The notes: generated from the sequence alone by a model not told the origin. A stretch of DNA of 64,000 nucleotides from Paenibacillus peoriae KCTC 3763 (GCF_000236805.1 NZ_AGFX01000011.1:248001-312000), one strand, 5' to 3'. Shown: positions 26,136 to 35,719, numbered from the stretch's first letter. Numbers and translations are program-made.

Positions 26136-28382
26136 ATGACCTCGAAGGAATTATCTAACGGAAAAACGTTCCAACATAGAACGAATGGATGGAAGTATAG
26201 CGTGGCGACACGCTATCTTCTGTTTTTATTTTTGGTGATTCTTTTTTATGCGGCTTTGGCGTCCAAGCTGCTTCCCGAGCGTTATGATATCCGGATAAAC
26301 CAGCCGAGTGAAAAGGAAATTGTCGCTCCGATGCAGCTTCCAAACAGCAAGGCGACTTTGAAGGCACAGGAGGAATCGGCTGAACGCGTGCAGCCGATGT
26401 ATACGATCGTACCGATTCGCAACGATAACCTGATTACTGGTATTCTGGATCGAATTGAACGGCTCAATCAGGATGATCAGGTGTCCAGAGCGGACAAGAT
26501 TGCGATTTATAAGGATGAAATTCCTCAGCGTGCACGGGATTTTGTGCAAAATTTTGTGAACAACAGCCGGAATGCAGATGCATACCCAGATAAGCTGCTG
26601 GATGAAGTGCTACAAAAAACGAAGGAGCAAACGTACCGCATTCCAGAGGAAACGTTCATTAAAATTCCGCGACTTACATCTGAGGATATTGCCGAGATGC
26701 GCCCCGTAGCCCGTGAGATTGTGACGGGTTTGATGAATGATCAAATTACGGATGCCCAGACAGCCCGTGCCAAGGTGGCTGAACGGGTTAGTACAAGCTC
26801 ACTCACCAAGCGTACCTCGCGAGAGGTTGTTCAGGAGCTTGCAAGGCTTGTGATTACAGCCAACAAATTTTATGATGATACAGCTACGAAGGATGCCAAG
26901 GTACAGGCTCGTGAAGATACGCCAACGGTCTATATTAAACAAGGTGAGGTACTCGTCAAGAAGGGTGAAATTATTACCCAGGAAATCTACACTTTGCTTG
27001 ATGAAAACGAGCTGCTTAAGGATAAAATCAACTATTGGCCACAATTCGGCCTGTTGATGCTGTCGACAATGCTGGCTCTGGGACTGTTCATGTATATTCG
27101 CCAATTCCAATCACGAACACGAAACTTCAAGTATAATAATGCGCAATTGCTTATGCTGGTATTAATCTTTGTGATTACGGTAGGGGCGATGCTGCTTGTC
27201 TCTATACTTCAGAACAGTGAACATTCCTATCTCGGCTATCTGGCACCTATCGCGCTTGGAGCTATGCTCGTAACTCTGTTGCTTGATATGTCGGTGGCTT
27301 TCGTTTGTGCCGTTATATTTAGTATATTGGCAAGTGTTATATTGAATGTCCGTCAAGGACAAAATTTTGACTTTAATTTTGGATTTTTTGCCCTTGTGGT
27401 CTGTCTGGCAGCCATTTTCTCAACTCATCGGGCCAGCCAGCGATCTACATTGTTCAAAGGAGCGATTATGGTATGCTTGTTCGGTGCCTTGACTGTCTTT
27501 ACTCTGGCATTGATTGACCAAGGCAACTGGACTCAGACAACGACCCTCTATGGAGTAGCTTTTGCTTTTGCAGGCGGTCTGATTACGGCGATACTTGTGA
27601 TCGGGTTAATGCCATTTTTTGAGTCCACCTTTGGCATCTTGTCGGCGTTAAAGCTTGTGGAACTGTCCAACCCCAACCATCCGTTGCTGCGCAAACTGCT
27701 TACAGAGACTCCGGGGACATATCACCATAGCGTAATGGTCGGGAATCTGTCTGAGGCTGCAGCGGAAGCTATAGGAGCCAATGGCTTGTTGTGCCGGGTC
27801 GGTTCGTATTATCATGACATTGGTAAAACGAAGAGACCGTCGTACTTCATTGAAAATCAAAATGGATTGGAGAATCCACATGATACAATAGAGCCGAAGC
27901 TTAGCAAATCCATTATTATTGCCCATGCCCGTGACGGTGTGGAAATGCAATTGGATTACAAACTACCCAAGCCGATTCGTGATATTGCCGAGCAGCACCA
28001 CGGAACGACGTTCTTGCACTATTTTTATCACAAAGCGTTGCGTGAAGCGGAAGAGAAGGGGATTGAGCCTGACTTTACTGAAGATGATTTTCGTTATCCG
28101 GGACCGAAGGCTCAGTCTAAAGAGTCTGCTGTGGTAGGGATTGCGGATAGCGTAGAAGCCGCAGTTCGTTCCTTACGGAAGCCAACGGTGGAACAGGTAG
28201 AGTCCATGATTGAAAAAATCATTAAAAGCCGACTTGATGATCACCAGTTTAATGACTGTGAGCTGACCATGCGGGAGCTTGATATCATAGCTCAAACCCT
28301 TAAAGAAACGGTAATGGGGATTTTTCATTCCCGCATTGAGTATCCCGAGGAAAGACCCAAGCCCGAGAACGAGAAAGCTTAA
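26136..28382 (+). CDS. pgpH: HD-family membrane phosphohydrolase (c-di-AMP phosphodiesterase PgpH/YqfF)
   Basis: 748 residues. The N-terminal helix (YLLFLFLVILFYAALASKLL) is followed by a large extracytoplasmic 7TMR-HDED domain (about 60-300), seven helices to about 490, and a cytoplasmic HD domain. The HD motifs are TYHHSVMVGNLSEAAAEAIG, YYHDIGKTKRP, and EQHHGTTFLHYFYHKA. Family members hydrolyse the signalling dinucleotide c-di-AMP. A 93-base gap separates it from phoH and contains another GCAGCGCAGCTGC hairpin. ATG follows GGAGAGGGATTGTTTAG. Confidence 0.94.
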   Translation: MTSKELSNGKTFQHRTNGWKYSVATRYLLFLFLVILFYAALASKLLPERYDIRINQPSEKEIVAPMQLPNSKATLKAQEESAERVQPMYTIVPIRNDNLITGILDRIERLNQDDQVSRADKIAIYKDEIPQRARDFVQNFVNNSRNADAYPDKLLDEVLQKTKEQTYRIPEETFIKIPRLTSEDIAEMRPVAREIVTGLMNDQITDAQTARAKVAERVSTSSLTKRTSREVVQELARLVITANKFYDDTATKDAKVQAREDTPTVYIKQGEVLVKKGEIITQEIYTLLDENELLKDKINYWPQFGLLMLSTMLALGLFMYIRQFQSRTRNFKYNNAQLLMLVLIFVITVGAMLLVSILQNSEHSYLGYLAPIALGAMLVTLLLDMSVAFVCAVIFSILASVILNVRQGQNFDFNFGFFALVVCLAAIFSTHRASQRSTLFKGAIMVCLFGALTVFTLALIDQGNWTQTTTLYGVAFAFAGGLITAILVIGLMPFFESTFGILSALKLVELSNPNHPLLRKLLTETPGTYHHSVMVGNLSEAAAEAIGANGLLCRVGSYYHDIGKTKRPSYFIENQNGLENPHDTIEPKLSKSIIIAHARDGVEMQLDYKLPKPIRDIAEQHHGTTFLHYFYHKALREAEEKGIEPDFTEDDFRYPGPKAQSKESAVVGIADSVEAAVRSLRKPTVEQVESMIEKIIKSRLDDHQFNDCELTMRELDIIAQTLKETVMGIFHSRIEYPEERPKPENEKA

Positions 28383-28437
28383 CATCATTTGTCATGAAGC
28401 ACGGCTGTAGCATTTAGAATTAAAAGGAGCGGTTGGC

Positions 28438-28935
28438 ATGGGCCTTCAATTAGCATGGAATAATGAACAAAATGATATGGTAATTAGCGATTCCTTGATC
28501 TCGCTGCTGAACACTTTATTAGAAGAGGCAAGCAAGATGGAAGGAGTAACGGACGGTGAGGTAGCTCTCACCTTCGTAAATGATGAGCAAATTCATGAGC
28601 TGAATAGGGATTATCGGGGAATCGATCGCCCCACCGATGTGTTGTCGTTTGCTATGAAGGAAACACTGGATGAAGAGCTTGAAATCATCTACGAACCTGT
28701 TGAAGAAAATGCATTGGAGAATGTACCTGATGTGCTGGGAGATATTATTATCTCTATACAGACAGCGCAAGCTCAAAGCGAAGAATATGGACATTCAATT
28801 GAGCGTGAAATCGGCTTTTTGTTTGTTCACGGGTTTCTGCATCTGTTAGGCTATGATCATCAGGATGAGGCGAGTGAAGCCGAAATGATGGGCAAGCAGG
28901 AAGCTGTGCTGGCTCAAGTGGGGTTGACACGGTAA
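28438..28935 (+). CDS. ybeY: Endoribonuclease YbeY (rRNA maturation factor)
   Basis: 165-residue metal-dependent RNase for 16S rRNA 3'-end maturation and ribosome quality control. The zinc site HGFLHLLGYDH (H-x3-H-x5-H) is at about 138-148, with DYRGIDRPTDVLSFAM and VLGDIIISIQTAQAQSEEYG upstream. ATG follows AAAAGGAGCGGTTGGC. The stop TAA shares one base with the dgkA start (TAATG). Confidence 0.96.
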   Translation: MGLQLAWNNEQNDMVISDSLISLLNTLLEEASKMEGVTDGEVALTFVNDEQIHELNRDYRGIDRPTDVLSFAMKETLDEELEIIYEPVEENALENVPDVLGDIIISIQTAQAQSEEYGHSIEREIGFLFVHGFLHLLGYDHQDEASEAEMMGKQEAVLAQVGLTR

Positions 28936-29312
28936 TGAGACGTCAGCCTTGGAGAATGACCTTTCGCTATGCGGCAGAAGGGATGATCTACGCTCTGCGT
29001 ACGCAAGTTAATATGCGGATACATGTGGTCGTGGCGCTTCTTGTCATTATAGCAGGCCTATACCTGCGTATCTCCCGGCTCGACTGGTTGTTTGTCTGTG
29101 TAGCAATGGCCCTGGTTATTGTTGCCGAGCTGATCAACACCGCTGTCGAAGCAGCGGTGGATCTCATCTCGCCTGATATTCACCCGCTGGCCAAAGCGGC
29201 TAAAGACACCGCCGCCGGAGCCGTGCTCCTGGCAGCGGTTTTTGCTGTAATTATTGGCATATTTGTGTTTTACAATCCTTTGTTGACGTTAATTCGTCAG
29301 CTCATACAATGA
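28935..29312 (+). CDS. dgkA: Diacylglycerol/undecaprenol kinase family protein
   Basis: 125-residue integral membrane kinase of the DgkA family. In Gram-positive bacteria it phosphorylates undecaprenol for cell-wall precursor carriers. Three helices and the signature VAELINTAVEAAVDLISPDI are present, with FRYAAEGMIYALRTQVNMRI at the N-terminus. Start overlaps the ybeY stop. In B. subtilis cdd lies between dgkA and era; here era follows directly. Confidence 0.94.
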   Translation: MRRQPWRMTFRYAAEGMIYALRTQVNMRIHVVVALLVIIAGLYLRISRLDWLFVCVAMALVIVAELINTAVEAAVDLISPDIHPLAKAAKDTAAGAVLLAAVFAVIIGIFVFYNPLLTLIRQLIQ

Positions 29313-29360
29313 AAATAATAAAACAAAAAATAGGTGCTTAATAGCGCTGGAGGAAACGAA

Positions 29361-30263
29361 ATGGTTAAGAAACACTTTAAGTCAGGTTTTGTCGCAATTG
29401 TTGGCAGACCCAATGTAGGAAAATCAACCCTAATGAACCATGTCATTGGTCAAAAGATCGCTATTATGTCAGACAAGCCGCAAACCACGCGTAACAAAAT
29501 TCACGGGGTATACACGACAGAGGACACGCAAATTGTATTTTTGGATACACCAGGGATTCACAAGCGCCAGTCTAAATTAGGCGATTACATGAACCAAACC
29601 GCCTTTAATGCATTGGGTGAAGTAGAGGCGGTACTTTTTCTTATTGATGCCGCTGAAGGCTTGGGCGGGGGCGACCGTTTTATTGTGGAGCAGTTAAAAC
29701 AAGTGAAAACGCCAGTTATTCTGGTTTTGAATAAAATAGACCGCATTGAACCGGAGGCGTTGTTGCCCCTGATTGAGCAATATCGCAAGCTGTATGACTT
29801 CGCGGAAATCGTGCCGATCTCGGCCAAAATGGGCAACAATGTAGACCGTCTGTTGGAGCAGCTGCAAAAATACTTGCCAGAAGGCCCGCAGTATTACCCG
29901 GATGACCAAATTACCGACCACCCGGAGCAGTTCGTCATTGCCGAACTGGTAAGAGAAAAGATTTTGCATATGACACGTGAGGAAGTGCCACATTCTATTG
30001 CAGTTATGATTGAAGACATGAAAGTGCAGGACAACGGTGTCGTGCATATTATGGCTGTCATTTTTGTTGAACGTGATTCCCAGAAGGGGATTATTATCGG
30101 CAAACAGGGAGCTATGCTCAAAGAGGTAGGGAAACAGGCACGTCAGGACATTCAAAATTTGCTGGGTTCGAAAATTTTCCTGGAGCTGTGGGTTAAGGTC
30201 AAAAAAGACTGGCGCAACCAGGAGCGCGTCCTTCGTGACCTCGGCTTCCACCGTGATGCCTAA
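29361..30263 (+). CDS. era: GTPase Era
   Basis: 300-residue ribosome-assembly GTPase that binds the 3' end of 16S rRNA. GTPase motifs: GRPNVGKST (G1), DTPGIHK (G3), NKIDRIE (G4) and SAKMG (G5). The C-terminal KH domain has [21 protein letters not shown] place the start at ATG 29361 ([16 protein letters not shown]), seven bases after GGAGG. An in-frame TTG at 29334 has no site. Downstream spacing to recO is unusually long because of a repeat element and yqzL. Confidence 0.96.
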   Translation: MVKKHFKSGFVAIVGRPNVGKSTLMNHVIGQKIAIMSDKPQTTRNKIHGVYTTEDTQIVFLDTPGIHKRQSKLGDYMNQTAFNALGEVEAVLFLIDAAEGLGGGDRFIVEQLKQVKTPVILVLNKIDRIEPEALLPLIEQYRKLYDFAEIVPISAKMGNNVDRLLEQLQKYLPEGPQYYPDDQITDHPEQFVIAELVREKILHMTREEVPHSIAVMIEDMKVQDNGVVHIMAVIFVERDSQKGIIIGKQGAMLKEVGKQARQDIQNLLGSKIFLELWVKVKKDWRNQERVLRDLGFHRDA

Positions 30264-30380
30264 AAAGCATAGTTCGACTCTACGGTCACTTTTATGTAAA
30301 GGTTTATTGAGCTAAAATTGATATTAAATAAATACCTATAGTTGTCGTGAACATCATAAAAAAGCCGTCCCGACCTCAAC

Positions 30381-30411
30381 CACAAGACATAAAGTATAAT
30401 GATGTCTTGTG
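30381..30411. promoter_or_regulatory. 10-bp inverted repeat enclosing TATAAT
   Basis: CACAAGACAT (30381-30390) and ATGTCTTGTG (30402-30411) are exact complements flanking AAAGTATAATG. It could be an operator over a -10 box, although no convincing -35 is present. There is no T-run, so it is not a terminator. Confidence 0.45.
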
Positions 30412-30419
30412 ATCATTCC

Positions 30420-30443
30420 AAGCGCCGCGCATGTGCGGCGCTT
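30420..30443. terminator. Hairpin, possible terminator after era
   Basis: AAGCGCCGC (30420-30428) pairs perfectly with GCGGCGCTT (30435-30443) over GCATGT-type loop sequence. The tail AACTCTTTGCTCTT is only modestly T-rich. Confidence 0.5.
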
Positions 30444-30474
30444 AACTCTTTGCTCTTCCTACCCTTTTCTTCCA

Positions 30475-30712
30475 GCGATGAAATAAGGAGCGTTTTTCAA
30501 AAGGGTTATGCAACTGTGTGCACGTTGCAGCGGAGCGAAGGATTTGAATCTGAAGAAGCGTTAGCGGTTGCCTTTACCCCCGAATTTAACCCTTTGTTTG
30601 TACATTCAAATAAATTCGGGGGTAACAGCAATCGTAAGATCAAATCATTTGCGAAGCGGTGTTTCAACCCGTATACAGTACCCTTTTTCAAACCAACCAT
30701 TTATTTCATCGC
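30475..30712 (+). repeat. Structured dispersed repeat, copy 2 of 3
   Basis: Outermost inverted repeat: GCGATGAAATAA (30475-30486) with TTATTTCATCGC (30701-30712), 12 bp perfect. Next layer: AAAAGGGT (30499-30506) with ACCCTTTT (30680-30687), then ACTGTGT with ATACAGT. The closing stem GATTTG-A-ATCT (30541-30551) pairs with AGATCAAATC (30637-30646). Relative to copies 1 and 3 its terminal pair is swapped from C-G to G-C. The inner stem TTACCCCCGAATTTA (30574-30588) pairs with TAAATTCGGGGGTAA (30611-30625), 15 bp perfect but unlike the other copies in sequence. The conserved strand CAGCAATCGTAAGATC is present. Confidence 0.8.
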
Positions 30713-30785
30713 ATACTTCCCTTCTCTTCGTATCATCCTATCTTTTGAGATGCAAACGTCATTTCCGAAGAAAGGATGAATACGA

Positions 30786-30923
30786 TTGCGAGATTTTTCG
30801 TGGAAGTATTTTGCGATGACTGGAGATGTCGGTGCGTATCTGTTATACAGGGAGAGCGCCGTGATTAGGGAGCAAGACACGGATGAAGGGGAGTCGGACG
30901 AGCATGAAGAAGCCTGTGAATAG
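30786..30923 (+). CDS. yqzL: YqzL-like small protein
   Basis: 45 codons from TTG at 30786 behind AAAGGATGAATACGA. The product begins RDFSWKYFAMTGDVGAYLLY and ends in an acidic tail rich in Glu and Asp. Position between era and recO and the 'FSWKYF..TG.V.AYLLY' pattern match the YqzL family of Bacillales (about 47 residues, function unknown). recO starts 42 bases downstream, so the two are probably co-transcribed. Too short for most automatic callers. Confidence 0.8.
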   Translation: MRDFSWKYFAMTGDVGAYLLYRESAVIREQDTDEGESDEHEEACE

Positions 30924-30965
30924 CGCGAGCCACTGGCTTCTTCGCGAATGTTTGGGGGAAGAGGC

Positions 30966-31718
30966 ATGCTTTACAGGGTGGAAGGAATCGTCATCCGCAG
31001 CATGGATTACGGTGAGGGGAACAAAATTATTACGCTTTGCACCGAAAGCGGAGGTAAAGCTGGCGTGTTGGTCAGAGGAGCAAAAAAATCCAAAAGCCGT
31101 CATGCCGCTTTGACGCAGCCGTTTACGTACGGCGAATTTGTTTATTTTCGAAATACAGGCTTAGGCACGTTGAATGCCGGTGAAATTATCCAATCTCACC
31201 ATGTATTGCGCGAGGATATTACCAAGGCTGCTTACGCCTCGTATGCCTGTGAGCTGCTCGATCGAGTGCTGCAGGATGAAGAGACTGGAACATTCTGGTT
31301 CAAGCAGCTTAAAGCTTGCCTGGAGGCGTTGGAGGGTGGCAAAGATCCGCTGATCGTCATGAGTATTTATGAATTTAAAATACTGCAGGCGGCCGGTTAT
31401 GCTCCTCAGCTGGATGCATGTATCTCAAGCGGACAACAGTGTGCCGATGAGGATATGTTTGTCAGTCCCAGACTGGGCGGAGTTTTGTGTCGGAGCTACA
31501 AGCATTTTGATCCAGCTGCCTTGAGCGTCACTCCGCGTACGTTGAAATTACTGCGCTTGTTCGCCAGAATGGATTTAAATCGTCTTGGCAACATTGACGT
31601 GAAGGACTCCACCAAGCTGGAGATCAAACATGTCATGCGTCAATTTATGGATATGCAGCTGGAGGTTAAGCTGAAATCACGCAACTTTTTGGATCAGCTC
31701 GACAAGTACGATATGTGA
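30966..31718 (+). CDS. recO: DNA repair protein RecO
   Basis: 250-residue mediator that anneals DNA and helps load RecA with RecF/RecR. The N-terminal OB domain (MLYRVEGIVIRSMDYGEGNK, ITLCTESGGKAGVLVRGAKK) and the helical C-terminal part with CLEALEGG and a zinc-binding-like LDACISSGQQCADE are recognisable. ATG at 30966 follows GGGGGAAGAGG; an in-frame ATG at 30948 lacks a site. Confidence 0.95.
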   Translation: MLYRVEGIVIRSMDYGEGNKIITLCTESGGKAGVLVRGAKKSKSRHAALTQPFTYGEFVYFRNTGLGTLNAGEIIQSHHVLREDITKAAYASYACELLDRVLQDEETGTFWFKQLKACLEALEGGKDPLIVMSIYEFKILQAAGYAPQLDACISSGQQCADEDMFVSPRLGGVLCRSYKHFDPAALSVTPRTLKLLRLFARMDLNRLGNIDVKDSTKLEIKHVMRQFMDMQLEVKLKSRNFLDQLDKYDM

Positions 31719-31732
31719 AATGCCCTGATCTC

Positions 31733-31761
31733 TTGACTGTGTTGCTGAAAACGTGTAATAT
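31733..31761 (+). promoter_or_regulatory. Sigma-A promoter of the glyQS leader
   Basis: TTGACT (31733-31738), 17-base spacer, TAATAT (31756-31761). It lies 15 bases after recO and about 33 bases before the T-box stem I. Confidence 0.65.
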
Positions 31762-31794
31762 CCTACTATATCTCCTTTGGGAGCAGATGCATTG

Positions 31795-32016
31795 AACGAG
31801 AAAGTAGCGGGATTATTCTCTGGGATTAGCGAGTTGGGGACGGTGTAAGCCCAGCGAGAATTGCTCGTGAACAAGGCACTCGGGAGCGTCTGAATGGACA
31901 CGGAAAAGAGGATTACGGTCTGACTGGTGATGTAGGATCGTAATCAAGTAGGGTGGAACCGCGGGAGTGAGCTCTCGTCCCTACGTCTGTACAGGCGTAG
32001 AGGCGGGGGCCTTTTG
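31795..32016 (+). ncRNA. T-box leader (glycine) of glyQS
   Basis: A tRNA-sensing transcription attenuator. The leader opens AACGAGAAAGTAGCGGG and contains the stem I distal element GGGGACGGTGTAAGCCC. A likely specifier GGC is at 31875-31877 in GAACAAGGCACTC, fitting tRNA-Gly(GCC). The invariant T-box AGGGTGGAACCGCGGG is at 31950-31965. The terminator hairpin around CTACGTCTGTACAGGCGTAG is followed by GGCGGGGGCCTTTT. Uncharged tRNA-Gly would favour the antiterminator and raise glyQS expression. Confidence 0.93.
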
Positions 32017-32119
32017 CTGTCTCTGGCAAGGCATGTTGGAAGTAGACAGCCCTGTACATACGAGTTTTTATAAGTAGAAATCACCATCATTAGAGGTAAT
32101 TGGAAAAGGAGTGTGTAGC

Positions 32120-33007
32120 ATGAATTTTCAGCAGATGATTTTAACGCTGCAACAATTTTGGGCCGAGCAGAATTGTATTATTGTACAGCCGTATGACACG
32201 GAAAAAGGGGCAGGCACGATGAATCCGATGACCTATTTACGGTCGATCGGACCTGAGCCGTGGAACGTAGCTTATGTTGAGCCTTCCCGCCGCCCATCAG
32301 ACGGACGTTATGGCGAGAATCCGAATCGTCTGTACCAGCATCATCAGTTTCAAGTGGTCTTGAAGCCTTCGCCGGACAATATTCAGGAATTGTATCTGGA
32401 AAGTTTGACTCGCTTGGGAATCAACCCTCTGGAGCACGATATTCGTTTTGTTGAAGACAACTGGGAAGCACCAACGCTGGGAGCTTGGGGACTAGGCTGG
32501 GAAGTGTGGCTGGACGGTATGGAAATTACCCAGTTTACGTATTTCCAGCAAGTAGGCGGCATTGATGCCAGTCCGGTTGCGGTTGAAATTACGTATGGTA
32601 TGGAGCGTCTTGCTTCTTACATTCAGGACAAGGAAAATGTGTTCGATTTGGAGTGGGTCAATGGAATCACGTACGGTGATGTCTTCCATCAGCCTGAATT
32701 CGAGCATTCCAAATATACGTTTGAAGTGTCAGATGTCAAAATGCTTTTCACTCTTTTTAATATGTATGAGGAAGAAGCCAATAAAGCGATGGCGCAGCAT
32801 CTCGTATTTCCAGCCTATGATTATGTGCTGAAATGCTCTCATGCGTTCAACCTGCTGGATGCACGCGGGGCAATCAGTGTGACGGAACGAACCGGATTTA
32901 TTATTCGGGTGCGGAATTTGGCGCGTCAGGTGGCCGCGACCTATCTGGAGGAACGCGAGAAGCTGGGCTTCCCGCTGTTGAAGAAAGGAGGTGCGGCACA
33001 TGTCTAA
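32120..33007 (+). CDS. glyQ: Glycyl-tRNA synthetase alpha subunit
   Basis: 295-residue catalytic subunit of the tetrameric bacterial glycyl-tRNA synthetase. It begins [20 protein letters not shown] and carries [40 protein letters not shown] and [17 protein letters not shown] at 32120 follows AAAAGGAGTGTGTAGC; an in-frame start nine bases earlier is too close. Regulated by the T-box upstream; its end overlaps glyS by eight bases. Confidence 0.97.
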   Translation: MNFQQMILTLQQFWAEQNCIIVQPYDTEKGAGTMNPMTYLRSIGPEPWNVAYVEPSRRPSDGRYGENPNRLYQHHQFQVVLKPSPDNIQELYLESLTRLGINPLEHDIRFVEDNWEAPTLGAWGLGWEVWLDGMEITQFTYFQQVGGIDASPVAVEITYGMERLASYIQDKENVFDLEWVNGITYGDVFHQPEFEHSKYTFEVSDVKMLFTLFNMYEEEANKAMAQHLVFPAYDYVLKCSHAFNLLDARGAISVTERTGFIIRVRNLARQVAATYLEEREKLGFPLLKKGGAAHV

Positions 33008-35075
33008 GGATCTATTGTTTGAAATCGGTTTGGAAGAAGTGCCTGCACGGTTTATCCCGAATGCGATTCAGCAGTTGAAGGAGCGTATGGCAGCGTGGCT
33101 TGACAGCTCGCGTATTGCTTATGGCACCGTAGAGGTTTATGCCACACCCCGCCGTTTGGCGGTGCTGGTCAAGGAAGTAGCAGAGAAACAAGAGGACATC
33201 AACGAAGAAGTTAAAGGTCCTTCCCGCAAAATCGCGCTTGATGAGGCTGGCAACTGGAGTAAGGCCGCTCTTGGTTTTGCTCGTAGTCAGGGGGTTGATC
33301 CTGAACAGTTTACGTTCAAGGAGCTTGGTGGCGTGGAATATATTTATGCGACCAAGAGCAGCGTCGGTGTACCGACGGCGGAAGTGCTGTCTGAAGGGCT
33401 GTTGCACATTTTGCATGCGATGACATTCCCTAAATTCATGCGTTGGGCGAGCTATGACTTCAAGTTTGTTCGTCCGATCCGATGGTTGATTGCCTTGTTT
33501 GGCAGCGATATTATCAACCTGGAAATTGCCGGAGTACAGTCAGGAAATGTGACGAGAGGCCATCGTTTCCTTGGACAGGACGCTGTTGTAGAGCGCCCGG
33601 CTGACTATGTTGAAGTGCTCCGCAAGCAGCATGTCATTGTAGACATTGAGGAACGTCAAGCACTTATCGTGAAGCAGATTGAAGCGCTGGCAGCCGAAAA
33701 AGACTGGACGATTGCAATAAAGGATGATCTGTTGGAGGAAGTATTGTATTTGGTTGAAACACCAACGGTGCTGTTTGGAGGTTTTGAGCCATCCTTCTTG
33801 AATATTCCGAAGGATGTACTGGTTACTTCCATGCGTGAGCATCAGCGTTACTTCCCTGTGTTGGACCGCGCCGGAGAGCTGCTGCCTTACTTTGTTACAG
33901 TACGTAACGGTGGCAGTCAATCGCTGGAAGTCATTGCTAAAGGGAATGAAAAAGTATTGCGTGCGCGGCTGTCTGATGCCAAATTCTTTTATGAAGAAGA
34001 TCAGAGGCTGGAAATTAAGGATGCACTCTCCAAGCTGGAAAGTATTGTTTTCCACGAAGAACTGGGAACGGTTGGAGACAAGGTACGGCGGATTCGGCGC
34101 ATTGCTGATGCTCTGGCAGAGAAGCTTCGTGTTTCCCCGGATACACAGGAATCGGTTAGCCGGGCAGCAGATATTTGTAAATTCGACCTGGTAACACAAA
34201 TGGTATACGAGTTTCCAGAACTGCAGGGTGTTATGGGTGAGGATTACGCCCGTAAGGCTGGAGAAAAGGAAGAAGTGGCGAGAGCAGTGTTTGAGCATTA
34301 TCAGCCTCGTTTCGCCGGGGAGACGGTTCCTTCTACGAACGCTGGAGCTATTGTGAGTATCGCTGATAAAATAGATACGATCACAGGCTGCTTTTCCATC
34401 GGTATTATTCCGACAGGCTCGCAGGACCCTTATGCACTTCGTCGTCAGGCCGCAGGGATCGTGCAGATCTTGCTGGATCGTAAGCTTTCCGCTACGTTGT
34501 CTGACGTGTTCAATATCGCGATTGACGTGCACCGAAATCTTGGAAATATGAAACGCTCCGCCGATGAAATACGTAAAGAATTACATGACTTTTTCGGATT
34601 GCGCGTGAAAAAATTATTGTCCGAGACTCTTCGCTATGACGTCGTAGACGCTGTGCTTGCAGCCGGATTTGATGATGTTGCTTCTGTTGTCAATCGCGGA
34701 GATGCGTTGATGGCTGCGGTACAAACAGGTGATCGTTTCAAGTCAACTGTTGAGTCCTTTAACCGGGTGAGTAATTTGGCTGCCAAAGCGGTTCATAAGT
34801 CAGTGAATACCGGTGAGTTTACGGAACAGGGTGAAAAAGCGCTTTATGAAGCATGGCATGGCGTTTACGAATCTTATAATGCTGCTTTACGGGAAGGCGA
34901 TGCGACACAAGCGTTGGCGCTTGCTTCATCCATTACTCCTGCGGTGACGGCGTTCTTTGATTCCGTTATGGTTATGGCTGAGGATGATGCTGTTCGTAAT
35001 AATCGTTTGGCTTTGCTGGCTGCTATTGACTCAGAACTGAAGCGTTTTGCTGATTTTTCTAAACTTGTAGGTTAA
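33000..35075 (+). CDS. glyS: Glycyl-tRNA synthetase beta subunit
   Basis: 691-residue tRNA-binding partner of GlyQ. Conserved stretches: [72 protein letters not shown], and [20 protein letters not shown] near the C-terminal anticodon-binding part. The start ATG at 33000 is preceded by AAAGGAGG, which lies inside glyQ, so the pair is translationally coupled. Confidence 0.97.
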   Translation: MSKDLLFEIGLEEVPARFIPNAIQQLKERMAAWLDSSRIAYGTVEVYATPRRLAVLVKEVAEKQEDINEEVKGPSRKIALDEAGNWSKAALGFARSQGVDPEQFTFKELGGVEYIYATKSSVGVPTAEVLSEGLLHILHAMTFPKFMRWASYDFKFVRPIRWLIALFGSDIINLEIAGVQSGNVTRGHRFLGQDAVVERPADYVEVLRKQHVIVDIEERQALIVKQIEALAAEKDWTIAIKDDLLEEVLYLVETPTVLFGGFEPSFLNIPKDVLVTSMREHQRYFPVLDRAGELLPYFVTVRNGGSQSLEVIAKGNEKVLRARLSDAKFFYEEDQRLEIKDALSKLESIVFHEELGTVGDKVRRIRRIADALAEKLRVSPDTQESVSRAADICKFDLVTQMVYEFPELQGVMGEDYARKAGEKEEVARAVFEHYQPRFAGETVPSTNAGAIVSIADKIDTITGCFSIGIIPTGSQDPYALRRQAAGIVQILLDRKLSATLSDVFNIAIDVHRNLGNMKRSADEIRKELHDFFGLRVKKLLSETLRYDVVDAVLAAGFDDVASVVNRGDALMAAVQTGDRFKSTVESFNRVSNLAAKAVHKSVNTGEFTEQGEKALYEAWHGVYESYNAALREGDATQALALASSITPAVTAFFDSVMVMAEDDAVRNNRLALLAAIDSELKRFADFSKLVG

Positions 35076-35121
35076 ACGTCAGTCGTCATGGTATGAACAA
35101 CTTGAAAAAATGGGTATAAAT

Positions 35122-35165
35122 ATACGGAACGGTGTAAGAGGGATCTTGCACCCGTTCCGTATTTT
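35122..35165. terminator. Intrinsic terminator of glyQS
   Basis: ATACGGAACGG (35122-35132) pairs perfectly with CCGTTCCGTAT (35152-35162), then TTTT. It also excludes any yqxD start upstream of it. Confidence 0.85.
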
Positions 35166-35196
35166 ACTCGAATCCGCATGGAGATGGGGGATGCTG

Positions 35197-35673
35197 ATGA
35201 AGATATCCGAAAATGTATTGGGTGTCCGGATCGTTGTTGACGGGGATGCTTGTCCCGTTAAAAGCGAAATTGCAGAAACGGCTTCCCGTTTTCATGTTCA
35301 GGTTATTATGGTATCCTCGTATGATCATCTCATCCAGGGCAGTGAGGGCGTGACTGTCGTTAAAGTGGACCGGAGCGACCAAAGTGCCGATCTCTATATT
35401 GCCAATCATATCCGACGAGGAGATATTGTAACTACCAACGATTACGGTCTTGCTGCCCTTGCCTTGGCTAAAGGCTGTGAAGTGATATCTTTTCGCGGAG
35501 CTATGTATCGAAACGATTCGATAGATTTTATGCTTGATCGCCGTCATACTTCTGCCAAAGAACGGAAAAAGGGACGCTATGGAAAAGGTCCTAAACCGTT
35601 CACATTAGAGGATCGTGAAGTTTTTCAACATAAACTGACAAAACTTTTACTCTACTTGCAGGAGAATGAATAA
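35197..35673 (+). CDS. yqxD: YaiI/YqxD family protein (UPF0178)
   Basis: About 158 residues. Signature: IVVDGDACPVKSEIAETASR, VDRSDQSADLYIANHIRRGD, VTTNDYGLAALALAKGCEVI, and DRRHTSAKERKKGRYGKGPK. This is a PIN-like fold of unknown function in the slot directly before dnaG, as in Bacillus. ATGs at 35191 and 35197 are both possible; GGGGG at 35186-35190 suits 35197. The B. subtilis yqzB(ccpN)-yqfL pair, normally between glyS and yqxD, is missing. Confidence 0.9.
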   Translation: MKISENVLGVRIVVDGDACPVKSEIAETASRFHVQVIMVSSYDHLIQGSEGVTVVKVDRSDQSADLYIANHIRRGDIVTTNDYGLAALALAKGCEVISFRGAMYRNDSIDFMLDRRHTSAKERKKGRYGKGPKPFTLEDREVFQHKLTKLLLYLQENE

Positions 35674-35719
35674 CGGTATCGAATTATATTTACGTGCTAA
35701 AGAGATGAAGGTGGTTAAC

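Noticed and set aside
33540-34532. 330-codon minus-strand open frame opposite glyS
   Set aside because: Antisense to conserved glyS sequence; no start signal or recognisable motif.
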